Below are positions 63,663 to 64,000 of a DNA stretch of 64,000 nucleotides, piece by piece. The notes below the pieces were generated by a model. It was not told the origin of the DNA. It did no database searches and saw only the letters and a program-made list of their open reading frames with translations. Numbering within the stretch: position 1 is the first letter of the stretch; each line of letters begins with the position of its first letter. This stretch comes from Alopecurus myosuroides (taxonomy: Eukaryota; Streptophyta; Magnoliopsida; Poales; Poaceae), in NCBI GenBank assembly GCA_028641055.1, contig CM054060.1:208282445-208346444 (forward strand), in the 5' to 3' direction. Made by a program: the position numbers and the translations under genes.

Positions 63663-64000
63663 TGTCGGGGGCCTACCCCCGAGTAGGGGCAAGGTTGGTA
63701 AGAAATGGTGCTTGATGCAAGTTACCGAGATACCTTGCCCGAGATCCAGCTACGTACCGAGTTGGGGGTACCGAGATGGATCTATCTCGGTAAGCAAGGC
63801 GAAGAGGAATAATGAAGATACGAGTGTCCCCCGGGTTGTCCGAGATGCACTTGAAGAATCCGAGTAGACGCGGTTCTAGTCTTCTCAGAGGGAAGTCAAC
63901 AGAGCAGTTGTAATCCTGCAGATGCAGGGAGAGTACACAGTGCGGTTCAACTTACTAGGCGTGATGATACGTATACGTACAATGGTATAGTGCAGGGTAT
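63663..64000 (+). repeat. 3' LTR of element F (partial, runs off the window)
   Basis: Starts TGTCGGGGGCCTACCCCCGA. The first 20 bases contain GGGGGCCTACCCCC, able to form a hairpin. The LTR shares CGAGAT-rich words with the internal region. Its end and target repeat are beyond the window. Confidence 0.8.

Overview
This window looks like intergenic DNA from a large, repeat-rich grass genome. The sub-family Pooideae is my inference, from the mix of element types: Del/Tekay chromoviruses with LTRs over 4 kb, a Tat-type element with an antisense gene, an Angela/BARE-like copia whose LTR begins TGTTGGAGATATGCC, and a Helitron. I found no host protein-coding gene, rRNA, functional tRNA gene or CRISPR array. 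Nearly every base belongs to nested retrotransposons. Labels A to G are mine.

Layout. 1-1541: minus-strand LTR (A0) inserted in the integrase end (1542-2079) of a plus-strand Del/Tekay element. 2117-14481: LTR A1, a gag-less pol (PR-RT-RH, then IN with chromodomain) and LTR A2. 14482-17239: minus-strand gag, primer-binding site and LTR of element G. 17240-18368: 3' end of pol of a minus-strand chromovirus-like element (H1). 18335-28478: a 236 bp duplication (18335-18570 and 28243-28478) bracketing element B, which has two 4.3 kb LTRs around a 497 bp interior, plus a scrap of LTR A. 28277-31383: solo LTR C with 5 bp target repeats AGTAG. 31384-32515: H1 integrase and RNase H. 32521-44844: element D, a complete 12.3 kb Tat-type element with 463 bp LTRs and target repeats AATCT. 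It carries a sense gag-pol with an extra RNase H and an antisense spliced gene. 44845-47698: H1 RT, protease and gag. 47699-49400: a shared LTR/leader. 49401-50392: a second pol (H2). 50393 to about 53280: LTR E. About 53285-60377: a 5'-truncated Ty1/copia split by a 2734 bp Helitron (55761-58494). 60378-64000: 3' part of a second element with an antisense gene (F) and the start of its 3' LTR.

No element in view is autonomous: each has lost gag, pol or LTR parts, or carries stops and frameshifts. Several stops look like C-to-T changes in CAG, as expected for CHG-methylated DNA.

The most unusual signal is inside the long LTRs. Copies A0, A1, A2, B1, B2, C and E share a leader ending in a GTGAG splice donor. 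Most of them also show a downstream exon with a GC-type donor (AG|GCAAG). In A1 and A2 two downstream exons join in the same open frame, and E keeps the same exon phase and a matching C-terminal nonapeptide. The first intron of A and B carries a tRNA-like A-box/B-box module. Together these suggest that the LTR itself houses a small spliced gene. A second signal is a 333 bp inverted duplication inside the antisense gene of D, which could make a double-stranded hairpin RNA.
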